A model generated the notes under the pieces. The model was not told the origin of the DNA. It saw only the letters and a program-made list of their open reading frames with translations, and searched no databases. DNA of 64,000 nucleotides from Ga0077555 sp046154645 (lineage in GTDB: Bacteria > Pseudomonadota > Alphaproteobacteria > Rhizobiales > Hyphomicrobiaceae), in assembly GCA_046154645.1 (NCBI GenBank), contig JBJXDZ010000004.1, forward strand, positions 160,486 to 224,485. Direction: 5' to 3'. The position numbers were made by a program, and so were the translations under genes. Of the stretch, positions 17,422 through 26,733 are shown piece by piece (position 1 is the first letter of the stretch; each line of letters begins with the position of its first letter).

Positions 17422-18414
17422 TCAAGCTCCCCTGACCGGCGAAGCACGCCAGGTGCGGTCGACCTTGAGGGCGAGGATGCCGAGGATCAGCGCCCATGCG
17501 ATGAGTGCGGCGATCACCGTGACCGGCCCAGCCTTCTGCAGCAGCAGCGCACTCGACGCCGTCGCCAGCATCAGTGTGTAGGCGGCGAGCGCCATCTGCT
17601 TGTGGCTCCAGCCCATGCGAATGAGCCGCTGATAGTAGTGGGAGCGATGCGCATGCCATGGTTTTTCACCGTGGATGATGCGCTTGGCGAGTGTGAGCCC
17701 GCTGTCGATGATGAAGTAGGCAAAGACGAGACCCGGCAACCAGAACGGCCACACGCCCCGCTGCCAGCCGAGAATGCCGATCACAGCGGCGAGAAATCCC
17801 AACGGAATCGAGCCGGCATCGCCGAGGAAAATGCGCGCGGGATCGAAGTTCCAGACCAGGAAGCCTGCGGCGGCGACAGCGACAATGCCGGAGAGCATTG
17901 CCAGGTCACCTGCGTCGACACGGTGTGCGGCGACGGCGAGGGCGCCGAAGCCTATCACCGCCATGCCGCCGGCCATGCCGTTCGATCCGTCCATGAAATT
18001 GTAGAGGTTCATGGACCAGACGATGCCGAGGATGAGCAGCACGGAGAGCCAAAGCGAGAAGGGGCCGGCCGCATTGACGAAGGCAAGCGCGGCAGCAAAT
18101 TGCGCGGCGAAGCGCACCGGCACCGGCAGGCCGCGCACGTCGTCGATGAGAAACAGCAGCGCGACAACGCCAGCCAGCAGCGCCGTCATGCGCACCGCTC
18201 CGTCGAGGCCGAACAGGCCCGCCAGCCACCAGCCGATGATTGCCGCCAGCATCAGCCCGATGCCGCCGGTGCGCGGGATCGGCCGATCATGCAGCGAGCG
18301 GTCATTGGGGATGTCGAGCACGAGGCGCGCGAAGCGATCGCTGCACAGCAGGCGCACAAGGCCGAGCGAGAGCAGGAAGGTCGCGAGCATGGAGAGAAAG
18401 ATGGTGGATCGCAT
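17422..18414 (-). CDS. WecA/MraY-like glycosyl-1-phosphate transferase
   Basis: This 330-residue inner-membrane enzyme has about ten membrane segments and the polyprenyl-phosphate hexose-1-phosphate transferase motifs: LLFLIDDVRGLP (catalytic aspartates), NLYNFMDGSNGMAGG, RIFLGDAGSIPLG, and the C-terminal cytosolic HAHRSHYYQRL. Such enzymes start O-antigen or other polysaccharide synthesis on undecaprenyl phosphate; the PWHAHRSHYYQ form is nearest to the WbpL group. The ATG at 18414 was chosen over 18441 because the membrane segment starts right after it. No other glycan gene is beside it. Confidence 0.85.
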   Translation of the reverse strand: MRSTIFLSMLATFLLSLGLVRLLCSDRFARLVLDIPNDRSLHDRPIPRTGGIGLMLAAIIGWWLAGLFGLDGAVRMTALLAGVVALLFLIDDVRGLPVPVRFAAQFAAALAFVNAAGPFSLWLSVLLILGIVWSMNLYNFMDGSNGMAGGMAVIGFGALAVAAHRVDAGDLAMLSGIVAVAAAGFLVWNFDPARIFLGDAGSIPLGFLAAVIGILGWQRGVWPFWLPGLVFAYFIIDSGLTLAKRIIHGEKPWHAHRSHYYQRLIRMGWSHKQMALAAYTLMLATASSALLLQKAGPVTVIAALIAWALILGILALKVDRTWRASPVRGA

Positions 18415-18620
18415 TGCGGTCTCGCTTCGTGCTTGTGTCACCGCGCGAACGGGCTATCGCGCGAACCCATTTGGGAGGGAAACCCTGCCAAACCCGCCCT
18501 CTGTTCCATTACCAAAAAGTGGGGAATTCGAGGGGGCATCCCTCGAGCGGGTGGAAGCGTCTTGCCGAAGGCGAGCAAGAGAAGCGAAAGCCCTATTCGC
18601 GTGGCGGAAGGTTGGCAGCG

Positions 18621-18649
18621 AAAAGCCGCCGGACTTGATCCCGGCGGCT
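18621..18649 (-). terminator. pnp intrinsic terminator
   Basis: Read on the minus strand, a 9-bp stem AGCCGCCGG pairs with CCGGCGGCT across an 8-base loop and is followed by TTTT (the AAAA at 18621-18624 of the plus strand). It lies 27 bases after the pnp stop, as expected for a rho-independent terminator. Confidence 0.8.
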
Positions 18650-18675
18650 CTCCGCGACTTCGTTGTCAGAAGCAC

Positions 18676-20967
18676 TCAGTCGTTGTCGCGGGGCGGGCGC
18701 CGATCGCGACGTTCGCCGCCGCCACCACCGCCGCCACCTTCGCGCCGTGGACCGCGGTCACCGCCACCGCCGCCACCCCGGAACTCGCGCCGTGGCGGAC
18801 GATCACCACCGCCGCGATCGCCGCCACCGCCGGTGTCACCACCATCGTCGCCGCGAGCTTCGGGCGGCAACTCTTTGCCGGTCGCCTGATCGATGATTTT
18901 CATGGAGAGGCGCGTCTTGCCGCGATCGTCGAAACCGAGCAGTTTGACGTAGACCTCCTGGCCCTCTTTCACCACCTCGCCGACGGTGGCCGGGCGGCCC
19001 TGCGTCAGCTGCGAGATGTGCACGAGGCCGTCCTTGGCGCCGAAGAAGTTCACGAAAGCGCCGAACTCCATGATCTTCACGATCTTGCCCTTGTAGATCG
19101 TGCCGACCTCGGGCTCCTGCGTGATGCCGCGAATGCGGGCCAGCGCCTTGTCGATCGACTCGCGGTTGGCTGAGGCGATCTTCACCGTGCCGTCGTCCTC
19201 GATGTTGATTTTGGCGCCCGATTCCGCAACGATCTCGCGGATCACCGAGCCGCCGGTGCCGATGACTTCGCGGATCTTGTCGACGGGGATCTTGATGGTC
19301 TCGATGCGCGGCGCATGCTCGCCAAGCTCGGAACGGGCGGTAACGATCGCCTTCTCCATCTCGGCCAGGATGTGGATGCGGCCGTGATGCGCCTGATCCA
19401 GCGCCACCCGCATGATCTCCTCGGTGATGCCGGTGATCTTGATGTCCATCTGCAGGGCGGTGACGCCATTAGCGCTGCCGGCCACCTTGAAGTCCATGTC
19501 GCCGAGATGGTCCTCATCGCCCAGGATGTCGGAGAGCACGGCGAAGTCATTGCCCTCCTTGATCAGACCCATGGCGATGCCGGCAACGGGGGCCTTGAGG
19601 GGCACGCCCGCATCCATCAACGCCAGCGAGGAGCCGCACACGGTCGCCATCGAGGAGGAGCCGTTGGACTCCGTGATCTCGGAGACGACGCGCAGCGTGT
19701 AGGGGAAGTCCTCCTGCTTTGGCAGCAGCGGACGCACGGCGCGCCAGGCCAGCTTGCCGTGGCCGATCTCGCGACGGCCGGGCGAGCCCATGCGGCCGGT
19801 CTCGCCGACGGAGTATGGAGGGAAGTTGTAGTGCAGCAGGAAGCGCTCTTTGCGGGTGCCTTCCAGCGCGTCGATGAACTGCTCGTCCTCGCCGGTGCCG
19901 AGCGTGGCAACGACCAGGGCCTGCGTCTCGCCACGCGTGAACAGCGATGAGCCGTGGGTGCGTGGCAGTACGCTCACCGATGAGGTGATCGGGCGCACGG
20001 TCTTGAGGTCGCGGCCGTCGATGCGCCGCCCGGTGCGGATGATGTCGCCGCGGACCACATCGGCCTCGAGGCTCTTGAAGACGCCGCCGAGCTTGACCTG
20101 CTCATCGACAGGCGAGCCGGCTGGCAGCATGGCCTCGAAGGCCTTCTTCTTGGCGGCGCTGACGAGATCCTGGCGCTTCTGCTTCTCAGGCGTCAAGAAG
20201 GCGGCCCGCAAATCGTCCTCGATCAGCGCGCGCATCTTGGCCTTGGTCTCGCTCGAGTCCGTCGGCTGGAAGTTCCACGGCTCCTTGGCGGCCTTCTCGG
20301 CCAAGCGAATGATCGCCTCGATCACGGGCTGGAAGCCCTTCTGGCCGAAGACGACGGCCTCGAGCATGGTTTTCTCGGACAGCTCCTTGGCCTCCGATTC
20401 GACCATCATGACAGCGTCGGTGGTGCCGGCGATGACGAGATCGAGATCGCTCTTGGCCATCTCGTCCAGCATTGGGTTGAGCACCATCTGCCCGTCGACG
20501 ATGCCGACGCGCGAGGCGCCAATGGGGCCGAGGAAGGGCAGGCCGGACAGCGTCAATGCGGCCGACGCAGCGACCATGCCGAGGATGTCGGGATCGTTCT
20601 CCATGTCGTGCGAGAGCACGGTAATGACGACCTGCGTCTCATGCTTGAAGCCGTCGACGAAGAGAGGACGGATCGGCCGGTCGATCAGGCGCGAGGTCAA
20701 CGTCTCCTTCTCGGAGGGGCGGCCTTCACGCTTGAAGAAGCCACCGGGGATCTTGCCTGCGGCGTAGGTCTTCTCCTGGTAATTCACGGTCAGCGGAAAG
20801 AAGTCGATGCCGGGCTTCACGGAGCGGGCGGCGACGACGGTGGCGAGCACGCTGGTCTCGCCATAGCTGGCAAACACCGCGGCGTCGGCCTGGCGGGCCA
20901 TGCGTCCGGTCTCGAGTTTCAGGCGGCGGCCGCCCCAATCAACTTCAACGCTGTGGATATCGAACAT
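18676..20967 (-). CDS. pnp: polynucleotide phosphorylase
   Basis: PNPase degrades RNA from the 3' end with phosphate and is a core part of the degradosome. The 763-residue product has two RNase PH domains, a KH domain with VIGTGGSVIREIVAESGAKI (about 555-615), and an S1 domain (EVGTIYKGKIVKIMEFGAFV, about 625-695). It is longer than the usual 700-715 residues because of a glycine/arginine-rich tail of about 55 residues (runs of GGGG and RR). The tail resembles RGG-type RNA-binding tails. It lies downstream of rpsO, the conserved rpsO-pnp order. Confidence 0.97.
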   Translation of the reverse strand: MFDIHSVEVDWGGRRLKLETGRMARQADAAVFASYGETSVLATVVAARSVKPGIDFFPLTVNYQEKTYAAGKIPGGFFKREGRPSEKETLTSRLIDRPIRPLFVDGFKHETQVVITVLSHDMENDPDILGMVAASAALTLSGLPFLGPIGASRVGIVDGQMVLNPMLDEMAKSDLDLVIAGTTDAVMMVESEAKELSEKTMLEAVVFGQKGFQPVIEAIIRLAEKAAKEPWNFQPTDSSETKAKMRALIEDDLRAAFLTPEKQKRQDLVSAAKKKAFEAMLPAGSPVDEQVKLGGVFKSLEADVVRGDIIRTGRRIDGRDLKTVRPITSSVSVLPRTHGSSLFTRGETQALVVATLGTGEDEQFIDALEGTRKERFLLHYNFPPYSVGETGRMGSPGRREIGHGKLAWRAVRPLLPKQEDFPYTLRVVSEITESNGSSSMATVCGSSLALMDAGVPLKAPVAGIAMGLIKEGNDFAVLSDILGDEDHLGDMDFKVAGSANGVTALQMDIKITGITEEIMRVALDQAHHGRIHILAEMEKAIVTARSELGEHAPRIETIKIPVDKIREVIGTGGSVIREIVAESGAKINIEDDGTVKIASANRESIDKALARIRGITQEPEVGTIYKGKIVKIMEFGAFVNFFGAKDGLVHISQLTQGRPATVGEVVKEGQEVYVKLLGFDDRGKTRLSMKIIDQATGKELPPEARGDDGGDTGGGGDRGGGDRPPRREFRGGGGGGDRGPRREGGGGGGGGERRDRRPPRDND

Positions 20968-21135
20968 TTCGGTTCTCGTTCTCGTTCATGCTCGCGACGG
21001 CCCCTGCCGGGCGAGGTCCAATGCCGGTGGCGCCGTCAACTCCGCCTGTCGGAGCCGGCGCGCCGGTCGTGTTGCCGGCGACGGCCGCATGGGCCGCGCC
21101 GAGCGTGATGTCCAGATGTAAGATCTGGGCCTGCA

Positions 21136-21405
21136 TCAGCGGCGCAGATCCAGGCGCTCGATGATCTTCTGATAGCGGGCCGCGTCCTTGGCCTTCACGT
21201 AGTCGAGCAGCTGGCGCCGCTGGCTGACCATCTTGAGCAGGCCGCGACGTGAATGGTTGTCCTTCTTGTGCATCTTGAAATGGTCGGTCAGGCTGTTGAT
21301 GCGCTCGGTCAGGATGGCGATCTGTACTTCGGGCGAGCCGGTATCACCGGACTTGGTGCCGTGCTCTTTGATAACTTCGGCCTTGCGAGCGGTGCTCAGC
21401 GACAT
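21136..21405 (-). CDS. rpsO: 30S ribosomal protein S15
   Basis: The 89-residue product has the exact family length and segments DTGSPEVQIAILTERINSLT, HFKMHKKDNHSRRGLLKMVS and RRQLLDYVKAKDAARYQ. S15 binds 16S rRNA early in 30S assembly. The ATG at 21405 matches the family start. It precedes pnp on the same strand; the usual truB gene upstream is missing and the divergent serC lies there instead. Confidence 0.97.
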   Translation of the reverse strand: MSLSTARKAEVIKEHGTKSGDTGSPEVQIAILTERINSLTDHFKMHKKDNHSRRGLLKMVSQRRQLLDYVKAKDAARYQKIIERLDLRR

Positions 21406-21750
21406 CGTGGGATCCTTTCGGTTTTGAGGGTCGCGGTGAGCGCACGGCCGCAGCCGTTGTCCCAACGCTGATTGGCGGCCACAGCCAGGATGTCGTCCAG
21501 CAGGGTCGCGTGGGTGGGCGCACCCGACAGAGCGGGAAGCGCACGCGCGGCTTATACACGAACGCTTCCGGGTCGCGAGGAAAAAGTGTTTGCCTAGATG
21601 GCAGCTGGTGGCTCAAAGCCGGGGCAAGCTGCCTGTGAACGATCGTCAATTTGTCTCGCACCATCGCTGCCGATCCGGTCAGGGCACCCCGTTTGATTCG
21701 GGGTCCACCTTGGTCGCGTTTGACTTCGCGGCCGGCGCGCAATATCTCCC
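21406..21750. other. rpsO-serC divergent intergenic region
   Basis: This stretch separates the rpsO start (minus strand) from the serC leader (plus strand) and must hold both promoters. I see no gene in it. A plus-strand frame open from 21590 into serC has no family resemblance before the GTG at 21803, so that part is taken as untranslated. Confidence 0.5.
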
Positions 21751-21802
21751 GGAGCGGGCCACCTCCCCCCACCGGGAGGCTTCTATCTGGAAGGATAGCC
21801 AC
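21751..21802 (+). ncRNA. serC leader RNA
   Basis: The leader directly before serC folds into two hairpins. The first pairs CCTCCC (21762-21767) with GGGAGG (21774-21779). The second pairs CTATC (21783-21787) with GATAG (21794-21798), placing the AAGGA ribosome binding site in its loop and 3' arm, five bases before the GTG start. This is the layout of the serC RNA motif described upstream of serC in alphaproteobacteria, a presumed cis-regulatory element whose ligand is not established. The assignment is by memory of the motif and was not scored. Confidence 0.7.
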
Positions 21803-22978
21803 GTGACCAGCCTCGCCAAGCCGGGCCAACGCCCGAGATCCACCCATTTCTCCTCCGGTCCCTGCGCCAAGCGCCCCGGTTGGACCCCGCAAGCCCTCGA
21901 CAAGGCCTTTCTCGGCCGCTCGCACCGCGCCAAAGAGGGCAAGGCCAAGCTGAAGCTGGCGATCGACAAAACCAATAGCATCCTCGGCGTGCCCCAGGGC
22001 TTCCTGTGCGCCATCGTGCCCGGCTCCGACACCGGCGCCTTCGAGATGGCCATGTGGACCATGCTGGGCCAGCGTCCCGTCGATGCCCTGGCCTGGGAGA
22101 GCTTCGGCCAAGGCTGGGTCAACGACACCGTCAAACAGCTGAAGCTTAAGGATACCCGCGTCATCGAGGCCCCTTATGGTCAGCTGCCGGACCTCACCAA
22201 GGTCGATTGCGACCGAGACGTGCTGTTCACCGCCAACGGCACCACGTCGGGCGTGCGCATTCCGAACTACGGCTGGATTCCCGCGAACCGGCAGGGGCTG
22301 ACGTTTGTTGATGCAACCTCGTCGGTGTTTGCACAGCCCGTGGATTGGTCCAAGGTCGATGTGCTCACGTTCTCGTGGCAGAAAGTCCTCGGCGGCGAGG
22401 CGGCGCACGGCATGCTGATCCTGTCGCCGCGCGCTGTGGCTCGCCTCGTGTCCTACGTGCCCGCTTGGCCGCTGCCGAAAGTGTTCCGTCTCACCGCCGG
22501 CGGCAAGCTCATCAAGGGTGTGTTCGAAGGCGAGACCATCAACACGCCATCGATGTTGTGCGTCGAGGATTACCTGGATGCGCTGGCTTGGGCGGAGAGC
22601 ATTGGCGGCCTCGAGGGCCTCATGGCGCGGGCGGATGCCAATGCCAAGGTTCTTTTCGACTGGGCCGAGCGCACACCGTGGATTGCCAATCTGGCCGTGG
22701 CTCCGGCGACCCGCTCCAACACCAGCGTGTGCCTGAAACTGGTCGATCCCGCGCTCGCGCGCCTTTCGGACGATGCTCAGAAGGATTTCGTCAAGGCAAT
22801 CGCGTCGTCGCTGGAGAAGGAGGGCGTGGCCATGGACATCGCCAACCATCGCGATGCGCCGGCAAGCTTCCGCATCTGGTGCGGCGCTACCATCGAGCAT
22901 GCCGATCTCGAAGCGCTGACGCCGTGGCTCGACTGGGCCTACGCCCAAGAGCACGACAGGCTTGCCAAGGCGGCGTGA
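21803..22978 (+). CDS. serC: phosphoserine aminotransferase
   Basis: SerC converts 3-phosphohydroxypyruvate and glutamate to phosphoserine. The 391-residue product has the pyridoxal-phosphate lysine in TFSWQKVLGGEAAHG (Lys194) and the family segments GSDTGAFEMAMW and HFSSGPCAKRPGW. It belongs to the alphaproteobacterial SerC subgroup. The start is a GTG at 21803 with AAGGA eight to twelve bases upstream inside the leader hairpin; an upstream in-frame extension has no resemblance to the family. serA follows after 106 bases. Confidence 0.95.
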   Translation: MTSLAKPGQRPRSTHFSSGPCAKRPGWTPQALDKAFLGRSHRAKEGKAKLKLAIDKTNSILGVPQGFLCAIVPGSDTGAFEMAMWTMLGQRPVDALAWESFGQGWVNDTVKQLKLKDTRVIEAPYGQLPDLTKVDCDRDVLFTANGTTSGVRIPNYGWIPANRQGLTFVDATSSVFAQPVDWSKVDVLTFSWQKVLGGEAAHGMLILSPRAVARLVSYVPAWPLPKVFRLTAGGKLIKGVFEGETINTPSMLCVEDYLDALAWAESIGGLEGLMARADANAKVLFDWAERTPWIANLAVAPATRSNTSVCLKLVDPALARLSDDAQKDFVKAIASSLEKEGVAMDIANHRDAPASFRIWCGATIEHADLEALTPWLDWAYAQEHDRLAKAA

Positions 22979-22990
22979 GAGGGCAACTTC

Positions 22991-23064
22991 CCCCTCTCCC
23001 CGTTCGCGCTCACGACTGAAGCTCCCCCTCCCAGTTTTGCATTTGGCGCAAACAGGGAGAGGGG
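22991..23064. repeat. inverted repeat between serC and serA
   Basis: A perfect 10-bp inverted repeat, CCCCTCTCCC (22991-23000) and GGGAGAGGGG (23055-23064), encloses 54 bases including GCTCCCCCTCCC. Similar C-rich and G-rich words occur in the repeats at 32803 and 53570, so this looks like one member of a dispersed palindromic family inserted between serC and serA. Confidence 0.5.
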
Positions 23065-23084
23065 ACGCGATCCGGAGTTCTTCC

Positions 23085-24677
23085 ATGCCCGCCCCCAAAG
23101 TCCTCATTTCCGATGAGCTGTCGCCTGCCGCCGTTGCTATCTTCAAGGAGAACGGCATCGACGTTACGTTCGAGCCGAAGCTCGGCAAGGATAAAGACAA
23201 GCTCGAAGCCATGATCGGCGCGTTCGACGGCCTCGCCATTCGCTCCGCCACCAAAGTCACCGAGAAGATCCTGGTTGCGGCAAAAAACCTGAAGGTTGTC
23301 GGCCGTGCCGGCATCGGCGTTGACAACGTCGACATCAAGGCGGCGACGGCGAAGGGCGTCATCGTCATGAACACGCCGTTCGGCAACTCCATCACCACGG
23401 CCGAGCACGCCATCTCGATGATGATGGCATTGGCCCGCCAGATCCCCGAGGCTGACAAATCAACGCAAGGCGGCAAGTGGGAGAAGTCGCGCTTCATGGG
23501 CGTGGAGCTGTTCTCCAAGACGCTCGGCGTCATTGGCTGCGGCAACATCGGCGCCATCGTCGCCGACCGTGGCATCGGCCTCAAGATGAAGGTGATCGCC
23601 TTCGATCCTTTCCTGTCGCCGGAGCGGGCCATGGAGCTTGGCGTGCAGAAGGTCGAGCTCGACGATCTCTTCCGCCGCGCTGATTTCATCACGCTGCACA
23701 CGCCGCTCACCGAGAAGACGAAGAACATCATCGACGCGGCGGCGCTGAAAAAGATGAAGCGCGGCGTGCGCCTCATCAATTGCGCGCGCGGCGGTCTGAT
23801 CGACGAGAAAGCGCTGCTGGAGGCGCTCAAATCCGGCCACGTCGCCGGCGCCGCACTCGACGTGTTCGAGGAGGAGCCGGCGACCGCCAATCCGCTGTTC
23901 GGAGTGCCGAACCTCATCTGCACGCCGCATCTGGGTGCGGCCACCAGCGAGGCGCAGGAGAACGTGGCGCTCCAGATTGCCGAGCAGATGTCGGCCTATC
24001 TGCTGCAGGGCGCCATTTCGAATGCGGTCAACTTCCCTTCGATTACGGCCGAGGAGGCGCCGCGGCTGCGGCCCTATGTCAAGCTTGCCGAGCAGCTGGG
24101 CTCCTTCGCCGGTCAGCTCACCGAGTCCACCATCAAGGGCATCGCGGTCGAATACTCGGGCGCGGTGGCCGAGCTGAACGTCAAGCCGATCACGGCGGCG
24201 GCGGTGGCGAGCGTGCTCAAGTGGCACATGGACGACGGCGTCAACATGGTCTCGGCGGTGAGCCTTGCCGAGCAGCGCGGCGTCAGGATCGCCACCACCA
24301 CGCGTGGGCAGGACGGCGCCTACGAGAGCTACGTCAAGCTCACTGTCAGCACCGACAAGTACGATCGTTCGCTCGGCGGCACCGTGTTCTCGGATGGGCG
24401 CCCGCGCTTCATCCAGGTGCGTGACATCAACATGGAGTTCGAGGTGACGCCGCACATGCTGTTCGTGCGCAATTCCGACAAGCCCGGCTTCATCGGCAAA
24501 TTCGGCACCGTGATGGGCGAAGCCGGCGTCAATATCGCGACGCTCAATCTCGGCCGCGACAAGCCGGGTGGCGATGCCATCTGTCTCGTCTCCGTCGATG
24601 AGCCGATCTCGGAGGCTGTGCTGGAAAAGGTCCGCGCCTTGCCACAAGTGATCCGCGCCAGTCGGCTGAAATTCTGA
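23085..24677 (+). CDS. serA: D-3-phosphoglycerate dehydrogenase
   Basis: SerA oxidises 3-phosphoglycerate to 3-phosphohydroxypyruvate, the first step of serine synthesis. The 530-residue product has the NAD motif GVIGCGNIGAIVA (about 148-160), the catalytic Arg235 (NCARGGLID), Glu264 (DVFEEEP) and His282 (CTPHLGAAT). An intervening domain and a C-terminal ACT domain (MLFVRNSDKPGFIGKFGTVM onward) follow, as in the long form of the enzyme where serine binding at ACT gives feedback control. The ATG at 23085 matches the family start. It is downstream of serC. Confidence 0.97.
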   Translation: MPAPKVLISDELSPAAVAIFKENGIDVTFEPKLGKDKDKLEAMIGAFDGLAIRSATKVTEKILVAAKNLKVVGRAGIGVDNVDIKAATAKGVIVMNTPFGNSITTAEHAISMMMALARQIPEADKSTQGGKWEKSRFMGVELFSKTLGVIGCGNIGAIVADRGIGLKMKVIAFDPFLSPERAMELGVQKVELDDLFRRADFITLHTPLTEKTKNIIDAAALKKMKRGVRLINCARGGLIDEKALLEALKSGHVAGAALDVFEEEPATANPLFGVPNLICTPHLGAATSEAQENVALQIAEQMSAYLLQGAISNAVNFPSITAEEAPRLRPYVKLAEQLGSFAGQLTESTIKGIAVEYSGAVAELNVKPITAAAVASVLKWHMDDGVNMVSAVSLAEQRGVRIATTTRGQDGAYESYVKLTVSTDKYDRSLGGTVFSDGRPRFIQVRDINMEFEVTPHMLFVRNSDKPGFIGKFGTVMGEAGVNIATLNLGRDKPGGDAICLVSVDEPISEAVLEKVRALPQVIRASRLKF

Positions 24678-24717
24678 GGCGAACGATACGGCTGGTCGGG
24701 GCGAGGCGCAGCGAGCC

Positions 24718-26517
24718 ATGGAAGACACGTCGCTGGTTCACATCACGCTGCTGCTGGCTGCGGCCGCCATTGCGGCACCGCTGGCGCGCTATCTGCGCAT
24801 CGGCACCGTGCTCGGCTATCTGGCTGCCGGTGTGGCGCTTGGGCCCTATGGCATCGGCCAGGTGTTCTCGCTCTATCAGGCGAAGGAAATCCTGCACATT
24901 GCCGAGTTCGGCGTCGTGCTGCTGCTGTTCCTGATTGGCCTGGAGTTGCGTCCCAGTCGCCTGTGGTCGATGCGCTTTTCGATCTTCGGCCTCGGCGGCG
25001 CGCAGGTGGCGCTGACGGCCGCAGTGCTTGGTGTCGCTTCGCTGCTGCTGGGTGTGCCCTGGGTGCTGGCGCTGTTCATCGGGTTGGCGTTGTCGTTGTC
25101 GTCGACGGCCTTCGCGCTGCAGGTGCTGGAGGAGAAGGGCGAATTGACCGCCCGCCACGGCCGGCTGGCGTTCTCCATCCTGCTGCTGCAGGATCTGGCC
25201 GCCATTCCGCTGATCGCGCTGGTGCCGCTGTTCGCCGTCACCGGATTGAAGAACGGGGGCATGTCGCCGCTGGTGGCGCTGCAGGCGCTGGCAACCATTG
25301 GTGCCGTCGTGATCGTCGGCCGCTATCTGCTCGGCCATGCGCTGCGGCTGGTGGCGCGGACCGGCGTCAAGGAGGCGATGACGGCTTCGGCCCTGCTGAC
25401 TGTGGTCGGGACGGCCGTGATCATGCAGTGGGTCGGGCTGTCGGCCTCGCTCGGCGCCTTCATCGCCGGCGCACTGCTGGCAGAATCCTCCTATCGCCAC
25501 CAGCTGCGTGCCGACATCGAGCCGTTCGAGGGGCTGCTGCTCGGTCTGTTCTTCACCGCCATCGGCATGTCGCTGAAGATCGATCTGCTGATCGCCGCGC
25601 CGCTGATGATTGCGGGTCTCACCGCGGCCGTGATCGCCATCAAGGCGGGAGTTCTCTATCTGCTCGGCCGCTGGCAAGGGCTCGACGCGCGGCCGGCCCG
25701 CCGTTTGGCCTTGGTCATCTGCCAGGGCGGTGAATTCGCCTTCGTGCTGTTCGCGCAAGGGGTGACGGCCAAGGTGCTGTCGCCTGAGATAGCCGATCGG
25801 CTGGCCGTCGTGGTGACGCTGTCGATGGCGGCAACGCCGCTGCTGTTGCTGCTCGATGACTACTTGGCGCCGCCCAAGCCGCTGGCGATCGCGGACACTG
25901 CGCTCCCGGACCGGGCCGGTCACGTCATCATCGCCGGATTCGGTCGCTTCGGCCAGATCGCCGCCCGCATCCTGCGCGCCAAGCGCATTCCCTTCACCGC
26001 CCTCGACCTCGATCCCGAGCAGATCGCACTCGTGAAAAGGTTCGGCGCCGAAGCCTACTATGGCGATGCCAGCCGGCTCGATATCCTTGAGGCCGCCGAC
26101 GCCGGCAAGGCGCGAGCGCTGGTGCTGGCAATCGACGATGTCGAGGCGTCGGTGCGGACGGCCGAACTGGTGCGGCAGCATTTTCCGAAGCTCAAGATCT
26201 ACGCCCGCGCCCGCAACCGCGCGCACGTGCACCGGCTGATGGATCTCGGCATCGACAACATCCGCCGCGAAACTTTCCCGGCTGCGCTCGAGCTGACGGA
26301 AGAGCTTTTGCAAGGGCTCGGCTATTCGGACCGCGATGTGCGTTTCGCCATCTCGACGTTCGAGACCCACGACGTGCGGCGGCTGATCGATGACTACCGC
26401 CATTACACGGATGCCGAGAAGATGCTGGAGCGCGCCCGCTCTGACGGTGACACGCTCGCGAAACTCTTCGACGAGGATGCGGAGGCAGACGCCAAAGGCG
26501 AGAAAGCTGCGAAGTAG
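24718..26517 (+). CDS. CPA2 cation:proton antiporter, KefB/KefC-like
   Basis: This 599-residue inner-membrane protein has about 12 membrane segments in the Na_H_Exchanger domain (residues 1-385), including IGLELRPSRLWSM and FIGLALSLSSTAFALQVLEE. A TrkA-N nucleotide-binding domain follows (VIIAGFGRFGQIAARIL, about 402-520). This architecture is that of glutathione-gated potassium efflux systems KefB/KefC. No KefF/KefG-type quinone reductase gene is adjacent. The tail is charged. It lies 40 bases after serA. Confidence 0.9.
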   Translation: MEDTSLVHITLLLAAAAIAAPLARYLRIGTVLGYLAAGVALGPYGIGQVFSLYQAKEILHIAEFGVVLLLFLIGLELRPSRLWSMRFSIFGLGGAQVALTAAVLGVASLLLGVPWVLALFIGLALSLSSTAFALQVLEEKGELTARHGRLAFSILLLQDLAAIPLIALVPLFAVTGLKNGGMSPLVALQALATIGAVVIVGRYLLGHALRLVARTGVKEAMTASALLTVVGTAVIMQWVGLSASLGAFIAGALLAESSYRHQLRADIEPFEGLLLGLFFTAIGMSLKIDLLIAAPLMIAGLTAAVIAIKAGVLYLLGRWQGLDARPARRLALVICQGGEFAFVLFAQGVTAKVLSPEIADRLAVVVTLSMAATPLLLLLDDYLAPPKPLAIADTALPDRAGHVIIAGFGRFGQIAARILRAKRIPFTALDLDPEQIALVKRFGAEAYYGDASRLDILEAADAGKARALVLAIDDVEASVRTAELVRQHFPKLKIYARARNRAHVHRLMDLGIDNIRRETFPAALELTEELLQGLGYSDRDVRFAISTFETHDVRRLIDDYRHYTDAEKMLERARSDGDTLAKLFDEDAEADAKGEKAAK

Positions 26518-26733
26518 GTGCCTCCAGTGGCCTCTCCGTGGCGCCACAGGTTCGGGCTCGAGGCCCTCGCACAGGGGTGAGCCTATTGCGTCGTTAAGAC
26601 TTTGTTTGCCCTCTTTTGAGGCCAGGGCTCGCCACCCCAAGGAATTCGGTCGCAGGTCTGTCTTAAGGCTATCGCGTCCATGCCCCGTCGCCGACGGAGC
26701 GTGGCAAGCCCGGATATCCTTTGGAGCCGCCCC

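Noticed and set aside
17602..19173. A 523-codon open frame on the plus strand
   Set aside because: It lies opposite the WecA-like gene and the end of pnp. Its glutamate/arginine/histidine-rich content is typical of a shadow frame.
21344..23944. An 866-codon open frame on the minus strand
   Set aside because: It covers serC and part of serA, both certain on the plus strand, and has no recognisable domain.
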